Positions 27,186-36,377 of a stretch of 64,000 bases of DNA are shown here, piece by piece. The position numbers were made by a program, and so were the translations under genes. Below the pieces are notes generated by a model. That model was not told where the DNA came from. It saw nothing but the letters and a program-made list of their open reading frames with translations, and did not search any database. Position 1 is the stretch's first letter. Every line of letters begins with the position of its first letter. The stretch lies in NCBI GenBank assembly GCA_030123525.1, contig CP126125.1, positions 1,550,001 to 1,614,000 on the forward strand, written 5' to 3'. The stretch comes from ELB16-189 sp018266435 (lineage in GTDB: Bacteria; Bacteroidota; Bacteroidia; Cytophagales; Cyclobacteriaceae).

Positions 27186-27929
27186 TTATAATTCTCGCAC
27201 CCAAATGTTGCGGTAGCTAACGGGGTTGCCGTGGTCTTGAAGTTGAATTGACCCTTTGCCATGGGGTTGATATACGGGCAATCCTTTGTATTCGGTAGAA
27301 CCTTGAATTTGTGTATGGTTTTGTACAAGCACACCATTTTGAAGAACCGTAACATAAGCCGGCACAATTACGCGGCCATTGTCACTAAATCGGGGTGCTG
27401 TGTAAATTACATCATACGATTGCCACTCGCCCGGTTTTAAGCAAGCGTTGACCAAGGGAATAGACTGCTTGTAAATTGAGCCGGCTTGTCCATTGGAGTA
27501 AGTTACGCTTTCGTAGCTGTCGAGCACCTGCAGTTCATAGCGTTCTTGCAAAAAAATTCCACTGTTGCCGCGCCCTTGCCCTTCGCCTATAATTTCTGAC
27601 GGACTACGCCACTCAATGTGCAACTGTATATCGCCAAAAGTTTGTTTAGTCTTGATGTCGCCCGTGCCTCGGGTTACAGTCATCGCGCCATCTTTCACTT
27701 CCCACTTGGCTTCGCCATTTGAAGGGGTGGTCCATTTTGATAAATCTTTGCCGTTAAACAATACAATGGCATCTGAAGGAGCATCGCCTGAATTTTTTCC
27801 CGGTGTTATTTTCGCTGGCTTGAGATCCCAGATTTCAGTGACTTTGGGATCAAATGAACTGCGGTTGCCCGGCTGGCTGAAACAAGTTGTTGCTGAAAAT
27901 AACCAAATAAGGTAAATCAAGTTTTTCAT
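27186..27929 (-). CDS. secreted DUF1080 (3-keto-disaccharide hydrolase-like) protein
   Basis: A 247-residue protein with a signal peptide (MKNLIYLIWLFSATTCFSQ). The jellyroll DUF1080 domain shows ALFNGKDLS-type (here VLFNGKDLSKWTTPSNG), KVKDGAMTV-type and GNSGIFLQERYELQVLDS motifs. Members act on sugars in the periplasm or outside the cell; some are 3-keto-glycoside hydrolases. No polysaccharide locus is attached here. Confidence 0.87.
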   Translation of the reverse strand: MKNLIYLIWLFSATTCFSQPGNRSSFDPKVTEIWDLKPAKITPGKNSGDAPSDAIVLFNGKDLSKWTTPSNGEAKWEVKDGAMTVTRGTGDIKTKQTFGDIQLHIEWRSPSEIIGEGQGRGNSGIFLQERYELQVLDSYESVTYSNGQAGSIYKQSIPLVNACLKPGEWQSYDVIYTAPRFSDNGRVIVPAYVTVLQNGVLVQNHTQIQGSTEYKGLPVYQPHGKGSIQLQDHGNPVSYRNIWVREL

Positions 27930-28078
27930 GGTATATTATTTTACGATTGGGGTAGATTAAATGAATATAATAAGTTTATTAGTCAAGTAAAAAAAGGCAA
28001 ACACGTTCCATTTCGTTCAAATAATTGTTTCGATTTTATTTTTAACAACGAAGAGATTGCCACTCCAAATTGACCAAC

Positions 28079-28136
28079 TCTCCAAACTGTAACGAAACAT
28101 TGACTTCTCTAGAATGTTTCATAAAAAGTTGGAGAC
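28079..28136. repeat. nested inverted repeat between DUF1080 and DUF2520 genes
   Basis: GAAACATT (28094-28101) and AATGTTTC (28113-28120) form a perfect 8-bp inner stem; CTCCAA (28080-28085) and TTGGAG (28129-28134) form an outer stem. The gap of 224 bases (27930-28153) holds no ORF that I can support. The structure lies downstream of the DUF2520 gene on the minus strand and could end that transcript. Confidence 0.4.
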
Positions 28137-28153
28137 TTTAAGATACAAAAAAA

Positions 28154-28939
28154 TCAGTCTTCGTGATAATGATCAATGATGTGCTGGCTGATCAGTTGAT
28201 AAAGTTCTGCCAACCGGGGATCGTCATTCAAAAAAGTCATGTGTTTTTCCAGCGTTTCCAGATCGCCTCGTCTGGCTGGACCGGTTTGAGCGGCCGGTGC
28301 CCCTACCTGCAATACTTTATTAATAGTTTCAATGATAAGTGGGCTGAGCCATTGGGAATTCAATCCGTTTTTTTGCATCACCGCTTCAGAAAGCGTGAGC
28401 ATGTGGTTGGTAAAATTAGAGGCAAATACTGCGGCCACGTGCAAAGCTTTTCGTTCTTCTGATGTGATTCGTTTTACTTGTTGGCTGATGGCATTTCCTA
28501 AAGTCAACAAAATCTCTTCCACACCTGTGGTGTTGCTCTCAATAAAAATAGGAATTTGTTTAAAATCGACTTTTTTTGTTTTGCTGAAGGTCTGCAGCGG
28601 ATAAAAAACACCAATGTTTGGAGTGGCAGCAAATTGCAAGGCATCCAGTTCAACCGAACCGGAGGTGTGCACCAGCACGGCATCTTCGGGCAAAATAATT
28701 TCTTTGACTACCTCACGGATGTTGTCATCGCTTACTGCAATAATAAAAACAGAAGAATCGCTAGTGGAAAAATCGAGTGAGGCTTTTACTTCTGCCTGAT
28801 AAAGCCGTTCGGTCAGCTGTGCGGCATGCCTATGATTGCGGCTATACACTTCTTTCACTACCCAGCCGACATTATCAAAGGCAGGGGCAAGATGCCAGGC
28901 TAAATTGCCAGAACCGATGAATGAAATATTTTCGGGCAC
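28154..28939 (-). CDS. Rossmann-like and DUF2520 domain protein
   Basis: A 261-residue protein with an N-terminal NAD(P)-binding motif FIGSGNLAWHLAPAF and the strand end VKEVYSRN. The C-terminal part (around residues 125-255, containing AVFASNFTNHMLTLSEAVM) is the helical dimerisation domain DUF2520. The arrangement resembles F420-dependent or pyrroline-5-carboxylate-type reductases, but the catalytic role is not established. It ends a minus-strand run with the cysteine desulfurase and glmM genes. Confidence 0.8.
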   Translation of the reverse strand: MPENISFIGSGNLAWHLAPAFDNVGWVVKEVYSRNHRHAAQLTERLYQAEVKASLDFSTSDSSVFIIAVSDDNIREVVKEIILPEDAVLVHTSGSVELDALQFAATPNIGVFYPLQTFSKTKKVDFKQIPIFIESNTTGVEEILLTLGNAISQQVKRITSEERKALHVAAVFASNFTNHMLTLSEAVMQKNGLNSQWLSPLIIETINKVLQVGAPAAQTGPARRGDLETLEKHMTFLNDDPRLAELYQLISQHIIDHYHED

Positions 28940-28947
28940 GGTTTTTT

Positions 28948-30087
28948 TTAAGCCTCTACTTTAAAGAGTTCTGAAATTTTTTGAACGACAAAATCAATTT
29001 CTTCCAGCGTATTGTATTTGCTGAACGAAAACCGCACAGCGCCTCTTTTTGAATCGGGATAAAGAGCATGCAGCACGTGTGAACCGGTGGAGGCTCCGCT
29101 CGAGCAGGCACTCCCCCCGGAAGCAGAAATACCCTGCATATCAAGGTTGAAAAGCATCATTTCGTTTTCACCGGATTCGGGAAATGAAACATTGAGCACT
29201 GTGTATAAACTTCGGGATAGATTGTCTGAATCGCCATGAAATGAAATTCCCGGAATGGTTTCCTTCAATTTTTCGATCATGTGTTTCTTCAAAGCAGAAA
29301 TTTGCTTTTCATGTTCGGCCATTTCGCGGTAACAAATTTCAAGCGCTTTAGATAGGCCGATGATGCCGTACACATTTTCTGTGCCTCCGCGCATGTTGCG
29401 CTCTTGTGCACCACCGTGCACCATCGGTTTAATTTTTTTGTCTTTGTTAAGGTACATGAAGCCGATACCTTTTGGACCATGAAATTTATGTGCGGCTGCC
29501 GTTAGCCCGTGAATGTTGAGTTGCCTCATGTCGTGCGGGTAATGCCCCATAGTCTGCACGGTGTCAGAATGGAAGTAGGCCTGATACTGTTGAGCAAGCT
29601 CGCCCACGCGTTTTATGTCAAGCAGGTTTCCGATTTCGTTATTAGCATGCATCAAGGATATCAATGCACTGGGAAATTCTTTTAACAGGCTTTCTAAGTG
29701 GGCTAAATCCACATGACCTTGGTGATCTAAGCGAACAAAATGCAAGCGGATAGTTCCTTGTTTTTCAAGAGACTCTAAGGTGTGCGTTACGGCATGGTGT
29801 TCAATAGGAGATGAGATGACGTGCGCCAGGTTGTAAGTTTGAATTGCCCCGGTAAGGATGGCATTGTCAGCTTCGGTACCTCCGGAGGTAAAAATGATTT
29901 CACCCGGAGTGCAGTGGAGCAGCTCTGCCACTTTTTTTCGTGCGGACTCAATGGCCGCACGAACTTTCCTTCCGTGCGAGTGGGTGGATGATGGATTGCC
30001 AAAATCCTCCATCAAAAACGGTTTCATTGCCTCAAATACCTCAGGGTCCAGCGGGGTAGTGGCAGCATTATCAAAATAAACTTTCAT
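28948..30087 (-). CDS. cysteine desulfurase (NifS/IscS-like)
   Basis: PLP enzyme that removes sulfur from cysteine for Fe-S clusters or thiolation. The start is taken at ATG 30087 (a GTG codon precedes it). DNAATTPLDPEVFEAM opens the protein, the PLP lysine is in AHKFHGPKGIGFMY, and the catalytic cysteine is in the loop SGGSACSSGAS. At about 379 residues it is full length. No scaffold (IscU/SufU) or regulator gene is adjacent, so it may serve tRNA thiolation or general Fe-S assembly. Confidence 0.9.
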   Translation of the reverse strand: MKVYFDNAATTPLDPEVFEAMKPFLMEDFGNPSSTHSHGRKVRAAIESARKKVAELLHCTPGEIIFTSGGTEADNAILTGAIQTYNLAHVISSPIEHHAVTHTLESLEKQGTIRLHFVRLDHQGHVDLAHLESLLKEFPSALISLMHANNEIGNLLDIKRVGELAQQYQAYFHSDTVQTMGHYPHDMRQLNIHGLTAAAHKFHGPKGIGFMYLNKDKKIKPMVHGGAQERNMRGGTENVYGIIGLSKALEICYREMAEHEKQISALKKHMIEKLKETIPGISFHGDSDNLSRSLYTVLNVSFPESGENEMMLFNLDMQGISASGGSACSSGASTGSHVLHALYPDSKRGAVRFSFSKYNTLEEIDFVVQKISELFKVEA

Positions 30088-30113
30088 CACAAGTTGATTT
30101 GAGTACTACAAAG

Positions 30114-31496
30114 TTAAAGAATCGATTGAATGTCTTCGATTATTCGTTGTGCCAACGCATTGGCCTTTTTTTCATTTTGAGATTCTGCATAAATGCGGAT
30201 AATGGGTTCGGTATTGCTTTTGCGTAAGTGAATCCATTCTTTTTCTTTTTCAAAATCAATTTTTACACCATCGGTCTGGTTTATTTTTTCATGGGCGTAC
30301 CTGGATTTTATTTTTTCCAGCACCTCATCCACATTGATTGCCGGTGTTAATTCAATTTTGTTTTTTGAAATGGAGTATTCAGGATAGGTCTTACGCAATT
30401 CTGAAATTTTCATTTTCTTTTTAGCCAGATGAGTTAAAAATAAGGCAATGCCCATGAGCGCATCGCGGCCATAATGAAACTCAGGAAATATCACTCCGCC
30501 ATTTCCCTCACCACCAATCACGGCCTTTGTTTCTTTCATGGCGGTAACTACGTTTACTTCGCCCACGGCAGCTGCCCAGTAATTTCCACCCTGTTTTTCA
30601 GTGACATCCCGAAGAGCCCGGGTAGAAGATAAATTGGAAACGGTATTTCCTTTTTTTCGGCTCAACACATAATCGGCCACGGCCACCAGGGTATATTCTT
30701 CTCCAAAGGGTTTTCCGTCTTCCTGCACCAGGGCCAGGCGATCTACATCGGGGTCAACGATGATACCCAAATCGTATTTTCTTTTCTTCACTTCTTTGCA
30801 AATGGCTTTGATGTTTTCAGGAAGCGGCTCGGGGTTGTGGGCAAATTTTCCGGTGGGCTCGCAGTATAATTTTTTAATTGTTTTCACGCCCAATTCTTTC
30901 AGTAATAAAGGAACGGCAATTCCGCCCGTTGAGTTCACGGCATCAATCACGATTTTAAATTTTGAATTTTGAATGGCACGCACATCAACCAATCTGTTTT
31001 TTTTGATCAGGTCAATGTGTTTTTTGATATAGTGATCAGCCTGAGAATATTTTCCGAGTTTTTCCACCGGGGCAAAATCAAAATTTTCTTTTTCGGCAAG
31101 GGTCAACACCTCAGCTCCGTCTTTAGCCGAAATAAATTCACCCTTTTCGTTGAGCAATTTTAAGGCATTCCATTGCATGGGGTTGTGGCTGGCTGTTAAG
31201 ATAATTCCTCCACCGGCTTTTTCGATGGGTACGGCTATTTCAACCGTGGGCGTAGTAGACAGGCCAAGATCAACCACATTTAGCCCAAGCCCAATGAGGG
31301 TTTGGTTCACCAAGTTGCTTATCATTTCGCCCGAAATACGGGCATCGCGGCCGATTACTATTTTTTTGCCACCCCGCAATTTTACCCACGTGCCAAAGGC
31401 CGAGGCAAATTTTACTACATCAACGGGAGTGAGGCATTCGCCCGGTTTGCCACCAATGGTTCCACGAATCCCCGAAATGGATTTGATCAACGCCAT
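30114..31496 (-). CDS. glmM: phosphoglucosamine mutase
   Basis: A 460-residue alpha-D-phosphohexomutase. The catalytic serine lies in ILTASHNPMQWNALK, the Mg-binding loop is DPDVDRLALV, the sugar-binding loop is GGEGNGGVIFPEFH, and the phosphate-binding loop near the C-terminus is LRKSNTEPIIRIYAES. The overall family is certain; glmM rather than another phosphohexomutase is the usual assignment for this Bacteroidota form. It converts glucosamine-6-phosphate to glucosamine-1-phosphate for cell-wall precursors. Confidence 0.85.
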   Translation of the reverse strand: MALIKSISGIRGTIGGKPGECLTPVDVVKFASAFGTWVKLRGGKKIVIGRDARISGEMISNLVNQTLIGLGLNVVDLGLSTTPTVEIAVPIEKAGGGIILTASHNPMQWNALKLLNEKGEFISAKDGAEVLTLAEKENFDFAPVEKLGKYSQADHYIKKHIDLIKKNRLVDVRAIQNSKFKIVIDAVNSTGGIAVPLLLKELGVKTIKKLYCEPTGKFAHNPEPLPENIKAICKEVKKRKYDLGIIVDPDVDRLALVQEDGKPFGEEYTLVAVADYVLSRKKGNTVSNLSSTRALRDVTEKQGGNYWAAAVGEVNVVTAMKETKAVIGGEGNGGVIFPEFHYGRDALMGIALFLTHLAKKKMKISELRKTYPEYSISKNKIELTPAINVDEVLEKIKSRYAHEKINQTDGVKIDFEKEKEWIHLRKSNTEPIIRIYAESQNEKKANALAQRIIEDIQSIL

Positions 31497-31509
31497 AAAA
31501 AAAATTTTA

Positions 31510-31517
31510 CAAATGTA
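31510..31517 (-). promoter_or_regulatory. -7 promoter box for glmM
   Basis: TACATTTG on the minus strand fits TAnnTTTG and ends 14 bases before the glmM ATG. No matching -33 element is clear. It lies in the divergent spacer with mazG. Confidence 0.45.
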
Positions 31518-31565
31518 CGATTTACGGTGTATGATTAAGACTACATTAGCCCAATCAAAAGAGTT

Positions 31566-32378
31566 ATGAGAAAAAATCTTTCTGCCCCTGACCCTAACCG
31601 CGAGGTAAAACTCCGGGCTTTCGACCGGCTACTAACTATTATGGACGAGCTTCGCGAGAACTGTCCGTGGGATAAAAAGCAGACTTTCGAAAGCCTTCGC
31701 CACCTAACGATTGAGGAAACGTATGAGCTTTCCGATTCTATAGTTGAAAATGATCTTGACGAAGTAAAAAAAGAACTGGGTGACCTGATGCTGCACAATG
31801 TTTTTTATGCGCGCATTGCTTCTGAAATGAAAAAATTTGACATCGCAGATGTGCTCAATGCAATTTGCGATAAACTGATTGAGCGTCACCCTCACGTGTA
31901 TGGCGATGTAATTGCCACCGATGAAAAAACGGTAAAAGAAAACTGGGAAAAAATTAAACTGAAAACCGGCAACAAATCAGTACTGGGCGGTGTGCCAAAA
32001 TCGTTACCCGCATTAGTGAAAGCCATTCGCATTCAAGATAAAGCACGCGGTGTGGGTTTTGATTGGGAAAAGAAAGAGCAAGTGTGGCAAAAAGTGGAAG
32101 AAGAAATGCAGGAGTTTAAAAATGAATTTAACGTAGAAGCCAATCAGCCCATCGACAAACAAAAAGCAATGGCCGAGTTTGGTGATCTCATGTTTTCGCT
32201 CGTCAACTATTCGCGTTTTTTGGAAATTGATGCAGAAGAAGCACTGGAGCGCACCAATAAAAAATTTATCAAGCGCTTTCAATATTTAGAAACGGAATCT
32301 GCCAAAGACGGAAAAAAACTAGGAGAGATGACTTTGGCCGAGATGGATCTGTATTGGGAGAAGGCGAAAAAAATATAA
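31566..32378 (+). CDS. mazG: nucleoside triphosphate pyrophosphohydrolase MazG
   Basis: A 270-residue protein with two MazG domains. The first has the complete metal-binding set CPWDKKQTFESLRHL, EETYEL and ELGDLMLH; the second has EFGDLMFSLVNYSR. The enzyme hydrolyses non-canonical NTPs or (p)ppGpp-related substrates. It is divergent from glmM and its stop lies 2 bases from the stop of the convergent GroES-like gene. Confidence 0.92.
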   Translation: MRKNLSAPDPNREVKLRAFDRLLTIMDELRENCPWDKKQTFESLRHLTIEETYELSDSIVENDLDEVKKELGDLMLHNVFYARIASEMKKFDIADVLNAICDKLIERHPHVYGDVIATDEKTVKENWEKIKLKTGNKSVLGGVPKSLPALVKAIRIQDKARGVGFDWEKKEQVWQKVEEEMQEFKNEFNVEANQPIDKQKAMAEFGDLMFSLVNYSRFLEIDAEEALERTNKKFIKRFQYLETESAKDGKKLGEMTLAEMDLYWEKAKKI

Positions 32379-32380
32379 TT

Positions 32381-32755
32381 TTAAAGATCCTCCTCTCGCT
32401 CCAGCATTAGAATTGAGGCCTGTGGCACAATGAAGTATTTTTCTTTTTCATAGATGACTTCAATGGCTCCTTTTTGTAAAAAAATGGCGAGGTCGCCTTC
32501 TTGTGCCTGCAAGGGTAAATACTTTATTTGCTCTTCTTTACCTTTCCACAAATCATCTTCATCGGCCGGCATAGGCAATGGATACCCCGGCCCCACTTTG
32601 ATTACGTATCCACTTTGTATTTTTTCTTTTTCCTGCACACCGGGAGGAAGGTAAAGCCCGGTATCTGTTTTATCAGACTGTCGCCCAGGCCTGATCAGCA
32701 CCCGGTCGCCTACTACAATGAGCTTCTTTAGTCTGTTGTCTGCCGTTACTCTCAT
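32381..32755 (-). CDS. GroES-like co-chaperone family protein
   Basis: A 124-residue protein with a GroES-type beta-barrel: LIVVGDRVLIRPGRQSDKTDTG, SGYVIKVGPG and a C-terminal YFIVPQASILMLE. Compared with GroES (about 95 residues) it carries an insertion around residues 55-80 (PMPADEDDLWKGKEEQI) and a different mobile loop. No groEL is beside it. Such paralogues are common in Bacteroidota and are not the main GroES. It overlaps the upstream lipoprotein gene by 4 bases. Confidence 0.8.
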   Translation of the reverse strand: MRVTADNRLKKLIVVGDRVLIRPGRQSDKTDTGLYLPPGVQEKEKIQSGYVIKVGPGYPLPMPADEDDLWKGKEEQIKYLPLQAQEGDLAIFLQKGAIEVIYEKEKYFIVPQASILMLEREEDL

Positions 32756-33117
32756 TTTTTAGTATTGGATACACGTTTTGCTTTGAAAGGAAAATTCATT
32801 CCTTGTGTAGAGACACTGCCGGTCATTTCTTGTTCCGTTACGGTTGCATCGAAAAAAATAGTCATTCCCTGAAAACTAAAATCGCCCATTGCCTTTTTTG
32901 ATTTGTCGTTGAAATCAAATTTGCTGAAAGGCAGATCTCCGGCTTGTGATTTCATTTCTGCCGCCAATGTTTTTTTGTCTTTCTTGGAAACAGTCATCAC
33001 ACCTGAGTAATCACCTTGTGGTGTACCGGTGATTTGATAATCCCATTTTCCAACGGGAGTTAAAGAAGCACAAGAGGCAAGAAATAAGGCAGCGATAATG
33101 AATGGTAATTTTTTCAT
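32752..33117 (-). CDS. small lipoprotein, function unknown
   Basis: A 121-residue protein with a lipoprotein signal; the lipobox is LFLASC with the cysteine at residue 16. The mature part is beta-rich (WDYQITGTPQGDYSGVMTVS, later GDFSFQGMTIFFDATV), suggesting a small lipocalin-like or beta-barrel fold. I do not recognise a family. Its stop overlaps the start of the GroES-like gene, so the two and the upstream rmuC (15 bases away) may be one operon. Confidence 0.65.
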   Translation of the reverse strand: MKKLPFIIAALFLASCASLTPVGKWDYQITGTPQGDYSGVMTVSKKDKKTLAAEMKSQAGDLPFSKFDFNDKSKKAMGDFSFQGMTIFFDATVTEQEMTGSVSTQGMNFPFKAKRVSNTKK

Positions 33118-33132
33118 GATTTAGAAAATTAG

Positions 33133-34449
33133 TTATATTGATTTTGATTTAAGTTCAATTGAGTCAGGCTGATCTGCGGATTTATCCAGCAGCCGTTGAT
33201 CTATATTTTTGGAAGTCGAAATTCCAAATTTTTTTAATGACTCAGCTCTTCTCACCAGGTTTCCGTGCCCGGTAGAAAGTTTGTTCATGGCATCTTCGTA
33301 TGCGTTTTGAGAATTTTTTAACTGCACCCCAACTTTAATTAAGTCATCGGTAAAGCCTTTGAACTTTTCATACAAATCTGTGACTTGCTTTATTAATTCT
33401 TGCGTGTGCTTGTTGCGGTATTCTTGTTTCCATGAGTTTTTGATCAATTGCAGGGAGGGAATCAGCAGCGTGGGGCTGACGAATACAATCCGTTTTTCCA
33501 GTGCCTCCTCGTATAGATTTTTTTCATTTTGTATTGCCAGCAGATAAGCTGGCTCAATGGGTATGAACATAATTACAAAGTCAAGGCCGTTGTCAGTAAC
33601 ATTTTTTTGATACTCTTTATCAGCCAGCAGCTTCATGTGCTGCCGCACCGAGAGCAAATGTGCTTTCAGCGCGGCAGCTTTTTGTTCTTCAGTTTCGCTG
33701 TTGACAAAGTTGCTGTAGGCCACCAAGCTCATTTTTGAGTCGATGATTACTTTTCTGTTCTCCGGCAACTTCACGATAATGTCAGGCCGTAGCCGCTTCC
33801 CCTCTGAGGTAGTGACTGATTCTTGAATGATATACTCCCGGTCTTTTTCCAGTCCTGATTTTTCCAAAATGGTTTCTAAAATTAATTCGCCCCAGGCACC
33901 TTGCACCTGGCTGTCGCCTTTTAGCGCCTTGGTCAGGTTTTCGGCTTCTTCGGTCATCTGGATGCTCGCTTTCTGCAAATGATCTAACTGCTCACGGAGT
34001 GCTGAATTTTGTTTGAGGCTGTCTTTATTAGCGTCTTCTACTTTTTTTTCAAACTCTCCGATTTTTTCTTTGAGTGGATTTAATAGATCAAATAAATTGG
34101 TTTTGTTTTGGTCAGTAAATTTTTTGCTCTTTTCTTCAAAGATTTCGTTAGCGAGGTTTTTAAATTCGTTAGAAAATTTTGTGTTGAGCGACTCCAGTTC
34201 TTTTTTCTGGTCGATGAGTTTTTCCTGAAGATTTCGGTAGTCAGCCTCGGAGGTAGCCAACCGGGTTACCGTTTCAATTGATTTGTTCCGTTCGGTTTCT
34301 AATGCTGATTTTAAGTTGGAAGCTTCGCGTTGAAAAGAACTCGATTTCTCCCGTTCGGCTATGAGTTCAGCCGAAAACTTGGTGCGAAAAAAAAATAAAG
34401 CGGCTATTGCGCCAAGCAGAAGCCCAACTACCAGGTAAACTATTTCCAT
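33133..34449 (-). CDS. rmuC: DNA recombination protein RmuC
   Basis: A 438-residue protein with an N-terminal membrane helix (about 3-20), a long coiled coil (about 25-170) and a C-terminal RmuC nuclease-like domain with GAWGELILETILEKSGLEKD, LRPDIIVKLPENRKVIIDSK and VIMFIPIEPAYLLAI. RmuC limits inversion at repeats in E. coli. The restriction-endonuclease-like core residues D and K (PDIIVKLPENRKVIIDSK) are present. Confidence 0.92.
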   Translation of the reverse strand: MEIVYLVVGLLLGAIAALFFFRTKFSAELIAEREKSSSFQREASNLKSALETERNKSIETVTRLATSEADYRNLQEKLIDQKKELESLNTKFSNEFKNLANEIFEEKSKKFTDQNKTNLFDLLNPLKEKIGEFEKKVEDANKDSLKQNSALREQLDHLQKASIQMTEEAENLTKALKGDSQVQGAWGELILETILEKSGLEKDREYIIQESVTTSEGKRLRPDIIVKLPENRKVIIDSKMSLVAYSNFVNSETEEQKAAALKAHLLSVRQHMKLLADKEYQKNVTDNGLDFVIMFIPIEPAYLLAIQNEKNLYEEALEKRIVFVSPTLLIPSLQLIKNSWKQEYRNKHTQELIKQVTDLYEKFKGFTDDLIKVGVQLKNSQNAYEDAMNKLSTGHGNLVRRAESLKKFGISTSKNIDQRLLDKSADQPDSIELKSKSI

Positions 34450-34535
34450 ACCCGTAAAGGTAAATAGAAACGTTCGTTTCTATGATCAAAATAAGGTCAA
34501 ACTCTTTTGCTATTTTTACAATCAAATTGAATTTT

Positions 34536-35768
34536 ATGGTTGACACAATTGCATCCGGTCGCGAAGCCATCGCTCTTGAAGAACGATTTGGCGCGCACAA
34601 TTATCATCCACTGCCGGTAGTACTTACCAGGGGCGAAGGCGTTTTTTTGTGGGATGTGGAAGGAAAGCGGTATTATGATTTTCTCTCGGCTTACAGTGCC
34701 GTTAACCAGGGGCACTGCCATCCGCGCATTATCAACGCAATGATTCACCAGGCAAAAACACTTACGCTTACCTCGCGTGCTTTTTATAATGACAAGCTGG
34801 GTGTAGCTGAAAAATATGTATGCGAAACATTTGGGTATGAAAAAGCACTGTTTATGAACAGCGGTGCCGAAGCCAATGAAACCGCCATCAAACTGGCGCG
34901 CAAATGGGGCTATACCAAAAAGGGAATTGCCGATAACCAGGCAGTAATTGTGGCAGTCAAACAAAATTTTCACGGGCGCACCACCACCATCATCTCTGCA
35001 TCAACAGATCCTACGTCTACTGCGGGCTTTGGTCCGTTTATGCCGGGTTTTGAAATTGTAGAATACGATCATGTGCCGGCCTTAGAAAAAGCACTGGCTA
35101 ACCCCAACGTGTGCGGCCTTTGGATTGAACCCATACAAGGAGAGGCGGGAGTTTATGTTCCTCATGAGGGCTACCTCAAAGCAGCCGAAAAACTTTGCCG
35201 GCAGCACAACGTGCTGTTGATGATGGACGAAATACAAACCGGCATCGCCCGCACGGGGAAAATGCTGGCCTGCGATCATGAAAATGTACGGCCCGATATT
35301 TTAATTCTGGGAAAAGCATTGAGTGGTGGGGCGTTACCTATTTCGCTGGTACTGGCCGATGATGAAATCATGCTGGTGATCAAACCCGGAGAACATGGCT
35401 CTACCTTTGGCGGTAACCCATTGGCGGCTGCCGTTGTGGTAGAAGCCCTGGAAGTAATAAAAGACGAAAAACTTGCCGAACAGGCTGAACGCCTCGGAAA
35501 AATTTTTCGCGAGCGGATGAATGCTTTGATCAAAAAAACAAACTTGATTACGCTGGTGCGCGGCAAAGGGCTGCTCAATGCCATTGTGATCAATGACTCG
35601 CCCGAAAGCAAAACCGCTTGGAATCTTTGTTTAAAGCTGGCAGAGTATGGACTGCTCGCCAAACCTACTCACGGAAATATTATCCGGTTGGCTCCGCCTT
35701 TGGTCATTACCGAAGAGCAGGTACACGAGTGCTGCGACATTATAGAAAAAAGTATTTTGACTCATTGA
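34536..35768 (+). CDS. rocD: ornithine--oxo-acid transaminase
   Basis: The ATG at 34536 gives 410 residues; the upstream in-frame extension is promoter sequence. Class III aminotransferase: the PLP lysine is in ILGKALSGGALPISLVLAD, preceded by LLMMDEIQTGIARTG, and the N-terminal EERFGAHNYHPLPVVLTRGEG is typical of ornithine aminotransferase. The enzyme turns ornithine and 2-oxoglutarate into glutamate semialdehyde and glutamate. It stands alone with a secreted protein gene following. Confidence 0.9.
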   Translation: MVDTIASGREAIALEERFGAHNYHPLPVVLTRGEGVFLWDVEGKRYYDFLSAYSAVNQGHCHPRIINAMIHQAKTLTLTSRAFYNDKLGVAEKYVCETFGYEKALFMNSGAEANETAIKLARKWGYTKKGIADNQAVIVAVKQNFHGRTTTIISASTDPTSTAGFGPFMPGFEIVEYDHVPALEKALANPNVCGLWIEPIQGEAGVYVPHEGYLKAAEKLCRQHNVLLMMDEIQTGIARTGKMLACDHENVRPDILILGKALSGGALPISLVLADDEIMLVIKPGEHGSTFGGNPLAAAVVVEALEVIKDEKLAEQAERLGKIFRERMNALIKKTNLITLVRGKGLLNAIVINDSPESKTAWNLCLKLAEYGLLAKPTHGNIIRLAPPLVITEEQVHECCDIIEKSILTH

Positions 35769-35790
35769 TTTTTTAGTAACCCAATAATGC

Positions 35791-36375
35791 ATGAAAACAG
35801 TAATCACTCTTTTCCTCAGTATAACTATCGCATTTAGTTTTGCGCAAACCATTCCTTCGGCAGAAGTACAAATCAAAACCGCCCTGCTGGCCTGCCCTGA
35901 TGAATCAAAAGAGAAGGCCATGATCTACGGGTACACGCCCGAAGGAAAGTGGGTGGTGTTGAGGCAGGGATCTAATGAAATGGTGTGCTTAGCCGATGAC
36001 CCGGCACAGCCTGGACTCAACGTTTCGTGTTATCACAAAAGTTTAGAAGCCTTTATGGCCAGAGGAAGAGAGTTGAGAAAAGAGAAGAAAACTTTTCAGG
36101 AAATTTTTACTATCCGCGAACAGGAAGCGAAGAGTGGCAAACTCATCATGCCCAAACAACCGGCTACTTTGTTTGTTTATTCGGCCGACAAAGAAAAATA
36201 CAATCCGGCCACAGGCGAAGTACACGATGGGTATTTGCGTTCAGTGGTTTACATTCCGTATGCTACGGCTGAAAGTACAGGCCTTCCCACCAAACCCGTT
36301 GGCCCCGGACTGCCGTGGATCATGGACCCTGGCACACACCGCGCCCACATCATGATTGACCCTCCGAGAAAATAA
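35791..36375 (+). CDS. secreted protein, function unknown
   Basis: A 194-residue protein with a signal peptide (MKTVITLFLSITIAFSFAQ). The mature part has three cysteines (LLACPDES, MVCLADD, VSCYHK), a Lys/Arg-rich helix around residues 90-115 and a Pro/Gly-rich C-terminus (PVGPGLPWIMDPGTHRAHI). I recognise no family. It follows rocD by 22 bases in the same direction but no functional link is evident. Confidence 0.65.
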   Translation: MKTVITLFLSITIAFSFAQTIPSAEVQIKTALLACPDESKEKAMIYGYTPEGKWVVLRQGSNEMVCLADDPAQPGLNVSCYHKSLEAFMARGRELRKEKKTFQEIFTIREQEAKSGKLIMPKQPATLFVYSADKEKYNPATGEVHDGYLRSVVYIPYATAESTGLPTKPVGPGLPWIMDPGTHRAHIMIDPPRK

Positions 36376-36377
36376 AA

